NCBI GenBank assembly: GCA_003640385.1
Contig: RCAB01000440.1
Span: 1-51,434, forward strand
Length of the DNA stretch: 51,434 nt
DNA from: Setaria digitata
Lineage: Eukaryota > Nematoda > Chromadorea > Rhabditida > Setariidae
Direction of reading: 5' to 3'
Translations under genes and position numbers: made by a program
Notes under the pieces: generated by a model
The model's input: the letters and a program-made list of their open reading frames with translations, nothing else
Database searches by the model: none
Told to the model about the DNA's origin: nothing
Part shown: one piece after another, positions 12,796 to 27,027 of the stretch
Layout: the number at the start of each line of letters is the position of its first letter
Position numbering within the stretch: position 1 is the first letter of the stretch

Positions 12796-15518
12796 TCAGT
12801 GTACAGCCTGGATGATATGTTTGGCAGAGGTATTAAAGATTTTTGTGATTAGTGGAATCAAGATTCCTTGATGCATTACGGTAGCAAGACGGTAGAACCG
12901 ACCATGGAATGGATCACTCACTGCGGGACAAATTACTGAGCCTAGATTCACTTGTGTCATCTGTAACAAATAACCGCCAATTATGCTTTTATCGTTATTA
13001 TGTAAAGTAAAGTTAGAACTGATGAATTAAGAATGTCCTTGTTTCAAATTATTTCTAAGCAAAGGTCTAAATGAGTCGAAATAATCAATTATCAAAAATA
13101 AAATCAAAAATTAACGCAAGTACGTACTAATTTTATTAAAAAATAAAGAAAAACTCTTTTTGCATTACAATTCATAAGAACAACAAATTGATAACCAACC
13201 CAACCAAGAAATTGCAATATAGTGTAATGGTAAAGAAGAATGATAGAGAAACTTAAAATAGGCCACGCGAAATTACGAAATGATTCCAGTAAGAAAGTAC
13301 CTAAAAAGTTAACATTGCTATTACAAATTTTTTAAATTTTTTTTAGGCAGTGGTATCCCCAAACCTGTTGCTGCAGTTATAAAAAAAGGAAAGAACTCAA
13401 AGCAAAAGAAAAAAACTAGAGGGAAATAAAATCCAGTGATGTAGTGCTTTATGCAAGACTTTTAAGCGATTAGATTTTAAATGAAAATACATACCGTTAA
13501 TGTAAACTATAAAAAATGGAACAATGATTATTAATAAGTGCTGGAGAAAATACGTAAACACCTCACCAGGAAGCTAAAAAATATTCAGCTGAAAAGGATT
13601 ATAACAATTGACTGTGAATGAAACTAACTAATTCAATTAATTTAGAACTTTATTTCTTCTAACAGCAATTTTTCAGTTCAATTTTCTCATAAAAATCACA
13701 AGTTTCAGTTGAATATTATATTTACATTCAAAAAAAGCACAATCGTAAAAAATTTTCCAATGTTTGAAAGTATAGGTTGCAGTACTATTCTTTAAATTAA
13801 CAGTCATACATTTTCTCTTCCCCATTTGTTTAAATTTTTGAATGCCTAAGACTTTTTTCATATACTACCATAAATACTTACCACCCGAGAATTTACTGCG
13901 GGGAATGCAACAGCTATCAATGCACCTGGCAATAAATACGTATGAAAACGAAAGAGGAAGCACATTTTACAATCATTGGTTCCCTTCACCAGAAACATTA
14001 TCTGTAGTATCGTTGCTATATGGCACGGATTTAACAGAAATATACACACCCTGTAATAAGCAGACTAATCATTTATTATAAATCACCGAAGAACAAAAAG
14101 CTACTGTATCAGATGCAATTAATAAAGAATTCAAACATACTACCTTACTGGAAAGTCTGATAATGTGAAGTAATTAATATTCCTTAACTTAAACTTTCTT
14201 TCGCACTGCTGCTTTATTATTTTTTTTATATTCCTTTTTCAAGACACATTTACTATTTTACCAGTGACAAATGATAAACAAAAGAAGTGTAGTAAGTAGT
14301 ACCTCCTTGTCAATTTGTATGCCACTTCAGAACCAAAAATGAAGCAATAGAAGAAAATAACAGAATATCTGATGAGATTTTTGCCACTATTGGTTGCCAT
14401 ACTCTCTTTGGCAGAAACTGGTACTTTAGGAGGGAGAACAAACGGCTGGAAAAGGGACACACTGATATTATGTAGAGATTTTTCCATGAATAATTTCAAA
14501 AAACACAGAAAAGTAAATGGGGTATAAATTCTCTGGAAAATTGAAGATCCAGGGCTTGCTAGATAACATTACACGGCTAAATCGGGGAATTTTTTTTTTG
14601 ATGAATAGTGGGTATGCAACCAAACGTGCTGGTATATTTTTCGTTACTGAATTTTCTGGTCAAAACTGATCCTAGCTATATCATCGGTAAACAGTAGTTC
14701 CCTAGTCCAGATTTAGCGCCTATACTTTCCATTATGGATTAAACGACGCTTTCCTAAACGCAAGTTTATTTTTTAAAACGTTCCAAACACAAGTTTGTAG
14801 CAATGAACTGAAAGAGCCATCAAATTCATACAACATATACACATTTTCTAAACAACAATATATGCAGCATAAATCCTTATCGTCAGAAAAATAAAAAGAG
14901 AAAAAATGAAATTGACCGTACGAAGTGTAAAAATTCTGATGATTACTGGTGGTTTGGCAGTCTACATACAATACCTAAAACCCAGTGTTAAAAAAAAAAA
15001 AAGCTGCCCGCTACAAAAACATACTGCTGACGATACCTCGAGACTTCTTGATGAAATAATTATCCCGTAAATACTAAGTGGCACCAGCATAATAGTTTCC
15101 GCTATTCTTTGCCATGATGATAGAAACTGAAAATTTCAACGAATTCAGTTTGAAAAAAAGTATATGAGATTATCAATATCTAGGTAATTTATTTTGATAT
15201 AGTCAGGAAACTCTCTAACATTTAAACAGATTAAAAACATTGAATAATCCCTTTGGGTAGGAGAACTTCGGTGACTCATAACGGTTGTAGTAATAGGTGG
15301 GGTATAAAAACAAAGCGGTTAAATGAAATTTACGATGGACACACTAATGTTGTAAATGATCAAGATCGAAGTATTGAAGTTTAATTTTAAAACGAAATTC
15401 CACGTCTTATAAAGAAATTCTCAAAAATATAAGACTTAACCTCAACACATTGCGGTCCACCACTCCCAGGAACAGAGAAATTGATACCACCAAGTGTATA
15501 GTCCCAAAATATATCCAT
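12796..15518 (-). CDS. TMEM164: TMEM164 orthologue, multi-pass acyltransferase-type membrane protein
   Basis: In mammals TMEM164 is a polytopic membrane acyltransferase linked to forming C20:4 ether phospholipids and to ferroptosis. Seven exons with exact phase closure give 274 residues (human about 297): 15518-15441, 15126-15037, 14445-14303, 14050-13882, 13573-13495, 13300-13200, 12960-12796. Diagnostic pieces are GGINFSVPGSGGPQC at the N-terminus, FLSSWQRIAETIML, the LLNPCH motif (exon 4) whose cysteine matches the catalytic Cys reported in the human protein, FRFHTYLLPGALIAVAFPAV, FLQHLLIIIVPFFIVY, and VNLGSVICPAVSDPFHGRFY in the last exon. It ends HIIQAVH then TGA. The start follows a GTTTAG acceptor by 11 nt, consistent with SL trans-splicing. 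The gene has no visible breaks. Confidence 0.94.
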
Positions 15519-18500
15519 GCCGTTGAACTAAACAAGCTTCCTAACATAATAAAGTTTTAAAGAATTTAAATGTATAAATTAAAAGAGTTCCAAGTTATTT
15601 AAGCATTTTTAAAACGAGTATCAACTCAATTTAAGAAAAAATGATGCGCTACAAGTTCACGGAGAAGGCCCATGCTGTTTAATCTTCTACAGGTCTCTCC
15701 CCATTTATTATCTTGCAAAATATTGCCAACAAATGAGTGCAAGAAAGAAAAATTTAACGCTTAGCGCACATGTTCTTTAAATGAAAGCTACGAAATTTGA
15801 ATGGCGCGATATAGGAGGAAACATAAATGACGTGTGATTTTTTTTAAAAGGCAAAAATAGCACTGATTGGTTAACAATGAGAGGTTTCAGAAATGGAAAA
15901 GGCAATGGCAAATATCGTGAAAACTGGAAAGAAAAAATAAGAAGTGAAAGAAGGAAACGAAAGTTAAATATTAATTAATAATTATCTGAATAAGAAAAGT
16001 CAACTGCTCCTTTAAATGTGAAAACAGAAGCAAGAGAAAAAGAGGACTGAATGTTTATAAAAGGGGAGTAAAATAGTTTTAATCTTGAATTGTTTTCATT
16101 CCAACTAGAGCTAGTGATAACAACTTGATTACAAAATTAATCGAAAGGAATGAATGTGTATCATGTTACAAAAGACTATCTTAAATATGTCTTACTTAGA
16201 GTCAATGCAAAACAGGACCAAACTACCTTTTCACTTAAGAAAAAACAAATTGAAGTGATTAGTAATAGTAAATAATATCAATTTAACGCCTGAATAAATT
16301 CGAACGCATAAAACTTCAGCAAATGGATGTTGCTTTTGAAACTGGAAGCTAGAAAGTTTGAATTTGATAAAAAAGTACATCGTACATAGACTATGCGAGG
16401 TAAACGGCCCAAAATACGGAAAAGTACTCTAGGAATTATGCATAACGAACTTTGATAATAAGATACAAATGTTACAGTGATAAAGCCTTCGTCCTACACT
16501 TTTAGTAGTTAAGGGAGGCTGATCTATTTCATTAAATTTCACAGGAGATTTCTGTAAAGAACTGGATTTGGCAGTGCATGGCACCCTGCATTCAATAAAT
16601 CAGGTCATTAACACTATTCCGATCACTTCATAGAGTATTTCTGCAAAACACCTGCAGTACTTTTTCTTTTTTGTTCAAATAATTAAATATATGACTATAA
16701 TAAAAAAGTTGGAAATGGCTGACAAAGCTCTCATGTTGTCTTTGTCTCACTTTCCGTTATAAATCAATAAAAACTAAGTTAAATGCGAAAACAGGATGTC
16801 GAAACACAGTAAGAATTTGCAGAAAATAAAGACTTGTATAAGAAAGAATAAAAATTAGTATCTAGCCAAAATGCTTCTACGTATAACTATGGGTGTAACG
16901 ATTTAAAATCAAAAATACTCGAAAATGGAAATTGAGATGCTGAAGAAAGCATCATGGAGATAGGTAAGTACAAAAGTATTTACAATCTATCTATACAGTT
17001 ATATTTCTATATGGTTAGCAGTAACGGTGGTACAACAAATAAAAATTAAAATGCATGTTACGTGAATAGAAAATCCGAAATTATATGATATGAAAGTACC
17101 GTAAAAGCTGTGCAATCAACGAACGTGGTACGCGTGAGATAATTATTATCGAAAGACACTGTAGATTATTTAAGGATGGGTGAACGGAAAATTCAATTGA
17201 AATTGATACATAATCTAAAAAGGAAGAATGTGATGCTCATTCGCATATCTTAAAATCTTAGAAACTGTTAGATTTATGACAAAGTGCAAACAACAAACAT
17301 ACCAAGCCATATTTAACCAATCCACACCATTTGCAAAGTGGTAATTAGTTCCCTTCATTCCTTATCCCTTACCAAATCATTCTGAAACTGTATAAAAGGA
17401 ATTTACAGAATTGGGAAACAACATAATTAAGTTTTATAACACATTTGTGGCATAATTTTAGCACAAAAAATAAACCTAAGTTTGATGTGGTCCACAGATA
17501 CAGTATAACACTAGCAATATTTCAATTCAAGAGAATTCACATCGGGGATGCAACATGCAGATAGTTCTAAACACTGCATCCCGTGCATACACATACTACC
17601 ATGCTTTCGACTACTTCGGTTGAAAAAAAAAGTTATATTTGCCGAAATCCCATGTCCATCGCATTCTGCTACGCTTTGTTCGATATGCATTACCAAATGA
17701 CGATTAACGTTGCATTTCGATGGTATAATACTTCCTCACTCAAGATCTTGGTAACAGCATAAGAAGCATGACGAATCCATGAGAATAAACATACTAAAAG
17801 AATAATAACATTGTTTTTCTTCTCTATTTCTCTCTGATCTACACAAGACCGGAAAGGAAACATATAAACTTAAACTTCAGAAGCACAATATAAAGTACCG
17901 ATTAAGAATTTAAGAGAAAAACGCAGCATCTGCTTAAAAAAAGCATCAAGTGATGGTATTCATTTATGCCACAAGAAAAAATGAAGCTTTACTTCTATTT
18001 TCAGCAGAATTCAATATACATGAAAATTCTCAATCGTACGATAAAACATGTGTACAATAAAGTGACCCGCAACTGACATACTTAAAAACTAAAACAAATA
18101 AAATAACCAAGGTTGGTTTTAACTGCTTAATGATATACATGATATACTGGCAGCATCTGCTAGTGAATCGCTATAATTTATAACATAGCTTAACAAGCCT
18201 CTCTAATTTAAGAGATGTAGTTTAGTAGTTTAGAATACCACCTTTACTCCATCTTATGCTAATGAACAAATACAAACTGTAAGCGATAAGAATCAAATAG
18301 AGCAGCTTAAAAGTAGTGGTAAAATTGGTATCAACTTTCCCCAAGGGAAAATTCGACAATGTAAATTAAATGTGGCAGTTTTGGAGAACTAAAGCAGTAA
18401 TAACGTTGAATGCAGTGCAATTACCGATTAATTAAAGTGAATTATAAAATTATGAGAAATAACCAGGCTGTGCAATAAATCAACCAAGGCTGTTCAAAGA

Positions 18501-18817
18501 ACTGTTTTCTGTTCTGTTCATCAATTTACAAATGCAACAGATGTCACCCGCGGTCAAATGCAGCTTCCAAATCCAAAATCCGTTAACGAAGCATCTGAAG
18601 TCCAACCTCGATCATGCACCTGTTAATTACTTCCTTACCAGTTTCAAGTTCAACATTTTTAACAATAAATTGTTGGCTGGAAATGACACATTATCCTGAA
18701 AAAAAAAAAGAAAATTATGCGGTATGGTATGCCAATTATCAATCTGACAGCGAAATAAAGGTTGTCAGATGCATCTAACATTATAAACTTACATATTTTC
18801 CATCACAGTAGTAATAC
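15519..18817. other. long intergenic interval without a recognised gene
   Basis: About 3.3 kb between the TMEM164 start and the TMEM272-like stop. Reading both strands I found only short open frames without splice support. The most codon-like is a 53-codon plus-strand frame at ~18540-18700 (MSPAVKCSFQIQNP), which lies antisense just past the TMEM272-like stop and is probably UTR. No repeats or RNA genes stand out. It is the emptiest stretch of the window. Confidence 0.55.
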
Positions 18818-20568
18818 TTATATGGTACCATCGACACGTCTTTTAGGACGACAGCAAATACAGCAACAACAACAACAGAAGCAGCATAACGTGCACGCCA
18901 ACAGTACATAACCTAGAGTTACAAATACAAATGAAAATATATAAGTGAACTGGTCGCAGTAATCTTTATCACGAGAACTGCCATACTGCACATCATCATA
19001 TACCGAATAAACCCATACTGAGCCTGAAAAAAAGCACAGTAAGCACAAACTTCAAACAACACCCACGATAGCGATAGATTGTGCAAATAACAGATTTTAT
19101 GAAGTTGACTATTAATTTCTGGTCTTTAAACAGTGCATGCTAATCATTTTTCATTGCATTATAACCAAAAGAACAAATAACGATCATGATCTTCAATAAC
19201 ATTTGACTTAATCTTGGAATTACTTCAAAAGACCACATTCCCTTAATTTTCTCTCTCTGGACTTATCACAAAAAGTCACACTTTTTATTTTTTTTTGTTC
19301 TGTCAACCCTATATGATTCCTTCTCAGAATATGTTCCCTGGTCATATGTCTTATCTTTCTTATATAAAAGGAGGTTTCTTAGAATGTATATGACAACAAA
19401 ATGAAAAATACAACTTATCACATCAATATGCATTACTCTTGATTAAAGAATATTGAAAATCATAATAGTTTTCTGTGGATGCTCAAATATGTGTTTATCC
19501 GAGAACTAAGATTTTCCAGCAAAATATTCGAGATTCCAAAGCTGAATGCAATGTACCTACCATTTAGAACAAAATTTCAAACATGAAAAAATAGTGTCAT
19601 TATGTTACTATCACTATTAAATTTACTTTGCTATTCATTAGATAAAAATAAATGAATACCGATAATAAACCAGACGAGCAGAAAACATGACAGGAGACCG
19701 TCGAAGGGATTTGGGTTCACATCTGCTGCGGAAGGTGGGCGACCCTCACGCTGTCGTCTAGCACGATAATAGAAATTTGTTGCACTCTTTAGCAAAGAAA
19801 AAAACCCAGTGACAATAAGCCAAATAGGTATATAGGGCTCTGCAGGACAGCTGTAGAGATTATTACTGCCAAGTACTATCATTCCTAACGGGATGATATT
19901 CAACAGCGCCAGAAGTACGGCCGCAGTCACTGGAAATGAACACCGATATCAAAGGCATAATTGCAGTAGTTCATTTACTACTGCAAAAATTTCTGAATAA
20001 AATTCAGAAATTACATTTTAGCTTACCTAAATACTTCGCAAATATTTTCTGCGATGTGTTTACAACAGTATCTAATGCAACAACATTAATTACAATTGCC
20101 ACATCGCGATGACTTTTTTAAACTCTGTTGAAAATAAAGAGAGAAATAAATCATTATTCATCAAATCTTACTTGTGCTTATAATCACTGCAAACGCTTTG
20201 GCTAGAAATTGGGCTAATCCTTTCGGATCTTCAACTTGTCGAAATTCACCATATAACGATTCGTATGTTGGCGGCATACCTGAAATTATTTTTTTTAAAG
20301 TATTTTCTTTAATTTCCCTTCATCATCCAGCATCAGCTGATCGATTACAGTAGCTTATCCTTTTCTGGAAAACGTCTACATGAAAAGCAATATGTACACA
20401 GTCAGATGATAAAAATACCACGCATAATACAGCACATAAATTTAACTTACTGTTTGGATTAGCCGAATCTTCATAAGTTGGAGGTGAATCATCAACAGCA
20501 GATCTAGTCGGTGGTACATGCTGCACAACAATCCTATCGGGATGAGGAGGTGCTGATGGAACTACCAT
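18818..20568 (-). CDS. TMEM272-like four-helix membrane protein with PPxY motifs
   Basis: Four exons: 20568-~20452, ~20281-20171, ~19929-19657 and ~19024-18818. The cytosolic N-terminus is Pro-rich with two PPTY motifs (DSPPTYEDS and MPPTYESLYGE), the usual ligand for WW domains of Nedd4-type ubiquitin ligases. Hydrophobic segments follow: VTAAVLLALLNIIPLGMIVL, then CPAEPYIPIWLIVTGFFSLL, LLSCFLLVWFIIGSVWVYSV after a linker, and YIFSFVFVTLGYVLLACTLC. The CPxxPYIPIxLIV signature and the WxYS after helix 3 are typical of the vertebrate TMEM272-like family, of unknown function and expanded in nematodes. The C-terminus has about ten Cys directly after helix 4, then CCRPKRRVDGTI. Junctions keep frame. 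The start lies 4 nt after a TTTTTGTAG acceptor, so SL trans-splicing is likely. Confidence 0.85.
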
Positions 20569-21606
20569 TGCGCTACAAAAACACGTACAATTAGTCCCAC
20601 TGTAGTCACATCACACGTCAATATGGTCAGTGACGACGTGAACCAATGTTACTGACGAGAGCGGAATAGCTTTTCTGTCCTGCTTCTAGCAACCACCGTA
20701 ACACTGATGGCTACAAATATCATATCCCGCAATACCGGATAGCGGTACGCTGGAACCTTCTACCGACTTCATACTGGAAACATTACGTCGGCCATACTTA
20801 ACATCCCTTCACGAAAATCGATCAGGCAACGCACCACTACTGTGTCGGCACCACTTCACATACACATGTATGCGACATACGTCATGCTCTGTTTTCACAC
20901 TTCCTGCACTTCTCACTCTTTTTCCTTCTCTCTAATTTTTCTTACTATCTCTTGTCTTATGTTGCCCTGAAACGTCTAGGTCTACTTTTCTCCCTCTACG
21001 TTCTCTTGTCGTAACAGAACAGAAGATAAACGACGTGAAGATCCGTGCAAACAAATATTGACGTGTACAGCGAAACAGAGACACGTCCCAGCAACATTGC
21101 GTAGAGGTTGGTAGTGAATGAAAGTTGTGTATTGCACCTCGAAACAAACAAGGTCACTGTAAGAGTAACAGCACTTTTGCACTCATATCAATACAAACTC
21201 TCTACTTTAGGGAGTGTATAGTTCACGACAACCACCACTTGCCCTCCATGAAGGATACTGCTAAAACATCCCGTTGAAACAACAAAACAGTAACTGATCG
21301 AACCACACTTCTCTTTTACAGTCACCTGCAAGAGCGGTCAACAGGTTTAGAGCAAACAATTAATCCTATACCAAACATGAATAAATATCAATCAACATGG
21401 AAGTATTGCAAATATAGCTAACCTGAGAAGTGAATTTCTCTAAGAATCGAATGGAAGTTGCTATTTACAACCCACAACAAATACACATACCAAAAAAATA
21501 ACAACTTAAAAACGATTTTCTGTATGCCATACTATTCAACAGTTTATACAAAATCATGGGAAACAATGGTGCTATTATCAAATCCAAACAGACTTCATTC
21601 CTGTTT
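20569..21606. other. intergenic between the TMEM272-like start and the OS-9 stop
   Basis: Slightly less AT-rich than its surroundings around 20580-21180, with several overlapping minus-strand open frames that agree with no family and have no splice partners. No gene called. The TMEM272-like promoter or trans-splice region and the OS-9 3' UTR must be here. Confidence 0.5.
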
Positions 21607-24600
21607 CTAAGGTAACATCCGTTTCAAAATAGGCAAAATGCTTGATTTCAAATCATCATCATCGTCGCCACCATTTTTCCTCACTTTTTCTCGCTCTCCT
21701 TCATCTGCACCATAAGTATAACCACGCGCCAAACGATCATACCGATTCTCTTCATCATTAACACTGTCTTGCTCGAGAAAAAATGCCTTCAGGACGGCAT
21801 TTACACGCTCACCATCTAATCCTCCAATCCCCGCACTGCTGATGACATTACCTACCGGAGAAACCAACTGCACTTTAACTTCTGCTCCTGGAATTACTGG
21901 TTACTGATCCCTCTCATCTTTAGATTAAAAGCCTCATCAGCAGATAATCATAAGCACCTTCAGAAAAGTTAATTTCATGATATCCTAAATGAACCAGAAA
22001 ATCGACTGCATTTGATGACCAATCAGTACGTATGACAAAATCTGTGAACTTTTTCTTTTTTTTCAATAAGGCTATCACGAACCTTGGACTAAGCCTGTTT
22101 CACGAATTTTTTCTTCAAGCGTACTTTTGAAAACAAACAGCTGCTTTCGTAAATCGTCAAGATCATCGTGGAATAACGCTTCATCCGACTCACTCTTTTT
22201 TGTTGTCTTCTTTGACCGCAAATAATGCTAAAAAAAAACCCATCTGAATCCGCATATCCAACTTCAACTTAACTCATCTTGTAACTAAACATTCGTCAGT
22301 ATAAAATAGGTAAGTTCACATAAAAAATGACCACCTCCTCCTCTTATGTGTCTCTATCAAATTTCTTCTCCGTTCAATAAAAACGTATGAATTGTCACAG
22401 AACAATCTTATGCATTACAAGACATAAATATCCAAAATTTAGAATGGAATCACTTTTTTTTTAGCATTTGCTCTTTTTTGCCGTACCCAAATTATTTCCA
22501 ACGAAAATCAATATTATAATAAAGAAAAGACTCTTCAGATATAAAATTTCTATAAAAATCTTGCCACTTACTTCAACTTTCTTCCTCAAATTTTTTCTTT
22601 TAGCTCTTTCCAGCATTCTTTGCTGTGCAGCTTTCTCCTCCTCTGTTATGCTGTCCCCAACTTCTCCTTCACTGCTGACATTGATCTCTCAAACATCGGA
22701 GTTTAGTAAGCTGATCATTTGTTAGCCATGATAAATATACATACAAATTACTTTTCCAGTATCAGTATTTGATGAAATAAAAAAGCAAGTTGTTACAAAT
22801 CAGATGGAGACTCTATAATCGGATAAATAAACCAACCACTTCCGACCACATCGTTTGTCTGCCAACTTTCAGTTCCAAAATCGTCTTTATAGAAAAGATG
22901 AGCATTTTCAGGATTCAAGTCTAAAAAAAAGCCCTAAATTATTCGTTTCAGCAGTAACTATGTTTCTATTATTTTAGAGATGACCAAAAGAGTTTGGAAT
23001 TAGCTAGCAGTTAGAAAACCGTAATTTTGAACTTCTATCAATTACTTTAAAGCTTATATATTTAGAGCCTACCAAAACATTTTCCTTATGAATACTTTTA
23101 TGTTCAAAGAATATTTAAAATTATTTAGATATTGAAGTTCCAGATATTCGCAAACACTACCTTCAATTCGAGCAAGAAACATGTTTGGGCTTTCAAATAA
23201 TCTAAACGTTTCAACCGAATCATGCTTCATGAAATGACCCCACGACTTTTTATCATAACGTAAAACTGCACGATTATAGCTTTGCTAAAACAATTGATTT
23301 GGAGGCGAGGAAAAGAAAAATATTCACTACAATATTAAGACGAAATTTAGCATTAAAATCAGCACAGTTTGAAGAAACAGTCGTTTTTTTTTTGTTAACA
23401 AAAATAAAAGTGAAAACTAGTGTTCAAAATACAAAATTATTCAAAACTCAAATAAAAAACAGTATTTGTTTGTTAATTTCTCCAAGACTGTTATAACAAT
23501 TTAATATTTTAAACAGAGAAAATAAGAACGAATGAAACATAGGTCTTTTTTAAATTAAGTATAAATCTCGCACTTTGATTATAGTAGTGTGAATTAAAAG
23601 GAATACCATAAATTTCAGAAACATTTTCTCGACCAAAACGTAACTGAGTTTCCGATGAAAATTATAATCTCCTCGGACGCTTGTCAACTAAAATTTAGAG
23701 AAAATTACTATGAAGCGAATCTTACTGGTCACTACTGGTCACAGTAGAAAAAACGAAATGTTCTCAGCATCCCAATAGTACGATATCACTAACAAATGCA
23801 GTTAAGCTGATTCGATAAAGGTCATAAGATTTTAAATGAAAACAAACCAATGTCCGAATAGAGAGAAGTTGCCGAGCAACATGCGACATTAGATCATCTG
23901 CCGTAAATTTTACCCTTCGATTTAGCAACTTTAATACTTTATATTCAAATAGCTGCAATAGCTCAAGCTGTTTCTCAACATCAGTCCACACTATTTTCAG
24001 AAGAGGATTTTCCGGATCATCCACATCATTCATAATATCCGGGAAGATACCTTCATGGAAAGCTTTTCTCAATGAACTAAGCATTATACTCAGATATGCT
24101 TCTGTTACCACTCCTTCATCGATATCGTGTAGAAATTTTGAAAGTGACATCTTTTTTTCGTCAAATTCTTCATCAATCTTTTTCAAGAATGAAGACATCT
24201 GAAAATCAAAGTGACACTAACTTGCTATTATCTAAAATGAAAAAGTTCGTCGCTATAATTTATGCTCATTTGAAATATTACCTTTTACCACTTTTCGCTT
24301 TTACTTATTAAATGAAAATAATTACAACCACCGGAATCCTCCACAATCTCAATTAAGTTTTTTGAAGTCACTAAAACAGTTTACTTCTTATGACTCGCAT
24401 ATTCAGTATAAATTACATGGAAAATATACCATCATATAATAATTATTTCTAGCACGAGAATATGCAAGAGTAACAGGGAAAAATTTGCGATCCCAGTACG
24501 GATCTTGGAAATACCAATATATATTCCCACGATCTTCGTCCGCTTCAGTAATGTAACGTGCTAAAATCATTAATTCATCAATTTAACTGTCAAATCCTCT

Positions 24601-26994
24601 TGAAAATAGAAGCATCTGAACCGATGTTTATAAACTATTTTGTTACGAAATTCTCTTACCACTAAGCTGAACAAAAAAACAAAAAAAAAACGGCTCAGTT
24701 TTTATAACTAATCATAACACAGATCCAAATAAAAAATACGAAAAGCATACCAAGAAACAAGGGGAGGACATATCTCTATCTTTTTTTTTGGACATTAAAA
24801 TTCAACTTTTTCCAACTGTATTATTCTCTCAAACCGATGAATGCATCGAGAATTTAAAAAACAAAGAGACTTACAACCTACGACACAGACCATTTTTGCA
24901 AGTTTTAGATGATGGAGTAATGAAACGGTTGTATTTTTCATGCAATAATTAACGTCACTAAATTGTTTGTTAGATAAAGGTGTTTTACAATATTTTAGTT
25001 GAATTAATAGCAAACAATCATAATAAACATTTTCACTGCCAATAATTGCTTTTTCTCTGACATACTCTTTCCAGTAAACATGAGGCCGAATCATATAATA
25101 AAGAGCTATTAAGAAGAGTAATACAATAATAAAATATATTCTTCTAAGAGACTCACTTTCCATTTCATGCAGGTCATCATATATGAAATGTAAGTCTGCT
25201 TTCACCTTCGTAACTGAAGAAAGAAAATATATTACTATTGAAAAACTATAGTGAGATAGACTAGAAAGTAACATTCACGGTAAACAAAGATGGAATAAAG
25301 ATAAACTAATTTGTCTTATGATCAATCAGAAATATATCTTACGATCAACATTCAGCTTCGTGATTGATCTCATTATATCTTCATACGTTAATTTGAGCTC
25401 TTTCTCCATGAATTCCATTTCCTTTATACCTTTCGGTGTACGGTGTGACAAACGCTTCCTTGCATATCTTTGTCGTTGAATACTATCTGCTTGTGCAGCG
25501 AGCCGTTCCGATTTTTTCTTCGCTTCTTTCTACAAAACTTCACTCAAAGAACAAAAAAAGAACGGCAAGGAAACAGACGAGAATACTTTCATGAGAATAT
25601 CTAATTGAAAATATCTGACGTGGTACTTGGTGATGTATTTATGCTGTTAGCGACAATAAAAGCTTAATGTAATTTCTCACCATAATAACATTAGAGCAGA
25701 AACGCAGCTAAATTAATACCCTAGTAGACTATTCATTGAGAGAAGACTCACCAATTAATTTGAAGCAGTACTAGTGAAATATATTTGTAACTGCATATCT
25801 TTTGTAAAATTAAAAATTTTCATGAAATTCTGAATCAAAAATGTCACCGTATTGCTCTGGGCCTAATTCATTTTGTTAATTCCCGGTTATTTGGAAGCAA
25901 ATATAACAAACAAACTTAAACTGTAAAGGTGTGAATTTAAAAGGATCTACATCCCCTTTTAAATGAAAAATACTGACGATGTAATGATCAATTGTAAATC
26001 AGCTGAAAATGTGACCTCAATAAAACTACTACCATTACGCATTTATCTAACAACAAAATGCTAAACATAACTCTTGAAGTATTCAAATAAAGTGAGGAAA
26101 ATACGCGTATACTTTAAAAAGAAGAAAAGTAACGGTAGAATGGAATTTTTGTTACTGTTAAGTAAGAAGATTTTTTGATGAACACATATAAGCGGGCTGA
26201 TTCATTAAAGTGGTGATCACTTCTGTTGTTGAAAGTAATAAACTCATTCTGCTTTAAATAAGGACTATACAACGAATTTCTTTTATCCTAGTAAAACCTC
26301 TTGTTCATTTGGTGTATCTGTCTAAACTTTTAACTCTCAAGTCCAAAATAATCAGAATCCTTAAGCCTAAATATAACTGCATCTAATACATCCTTAGACA
26401 GCTGAATTTACACTAAACACACCGTTAAACAACGCATCTATAGTAATTTTAATTAGCTCAAGTAATGAACACAATGTAATCACTTCACTCTACTTATGCT
26501 TTACGCTTGTACAGTGCATAATTAGCTGCAATATCTCAGATCAAGTTTTCAACAATCTTCAGGAATGAACCTTTCGCCGCTTTTCTTCAATTAATTTTTC
26601 AAGGTACTGCTTCGCAGCTTTCTGTTCCAATAGAGGATAACACATGATCGATAAAGGCTCATGTGGTTTGCTTTGACTTAAAAAGGCATCCAACTTGCAA
26701 AGTGATCCTGTTTTCACTTTTATAATATATTCACATGAAGATGGCTCATCGACTTCACCGATGTAAGCTTCACTGGTTGATAGCATATCGTCACACATGT
26801 ACTGAAACACATAAGAATAATTCAGAAAGGTATATTCATCAATTCAAAGGAGGGATGAAATTGGTACTTTGTGAATGACGATGACTTTAACTCTAAAAGC
26901 ATACTAAATGCCTTTCGGACAATGTTATGGTCTATTGAATTTAGAATATATATATACAAAAGGAAGCAAAGAGAATTATTAGAGAAACTGTATT

Positions 26995-27027
<33 letters not shown>

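Noticed and set aside
25050..25160. Hydrophobic stretch RIYFIIVLLFLIALYYMI as a membrane helix of the OS-9 gene
   Set aside because: A GTGAGTC donor just before it (at Met-Glu-Ser) makes this intron sequence; AT-rich introns often read as hydrophobic.
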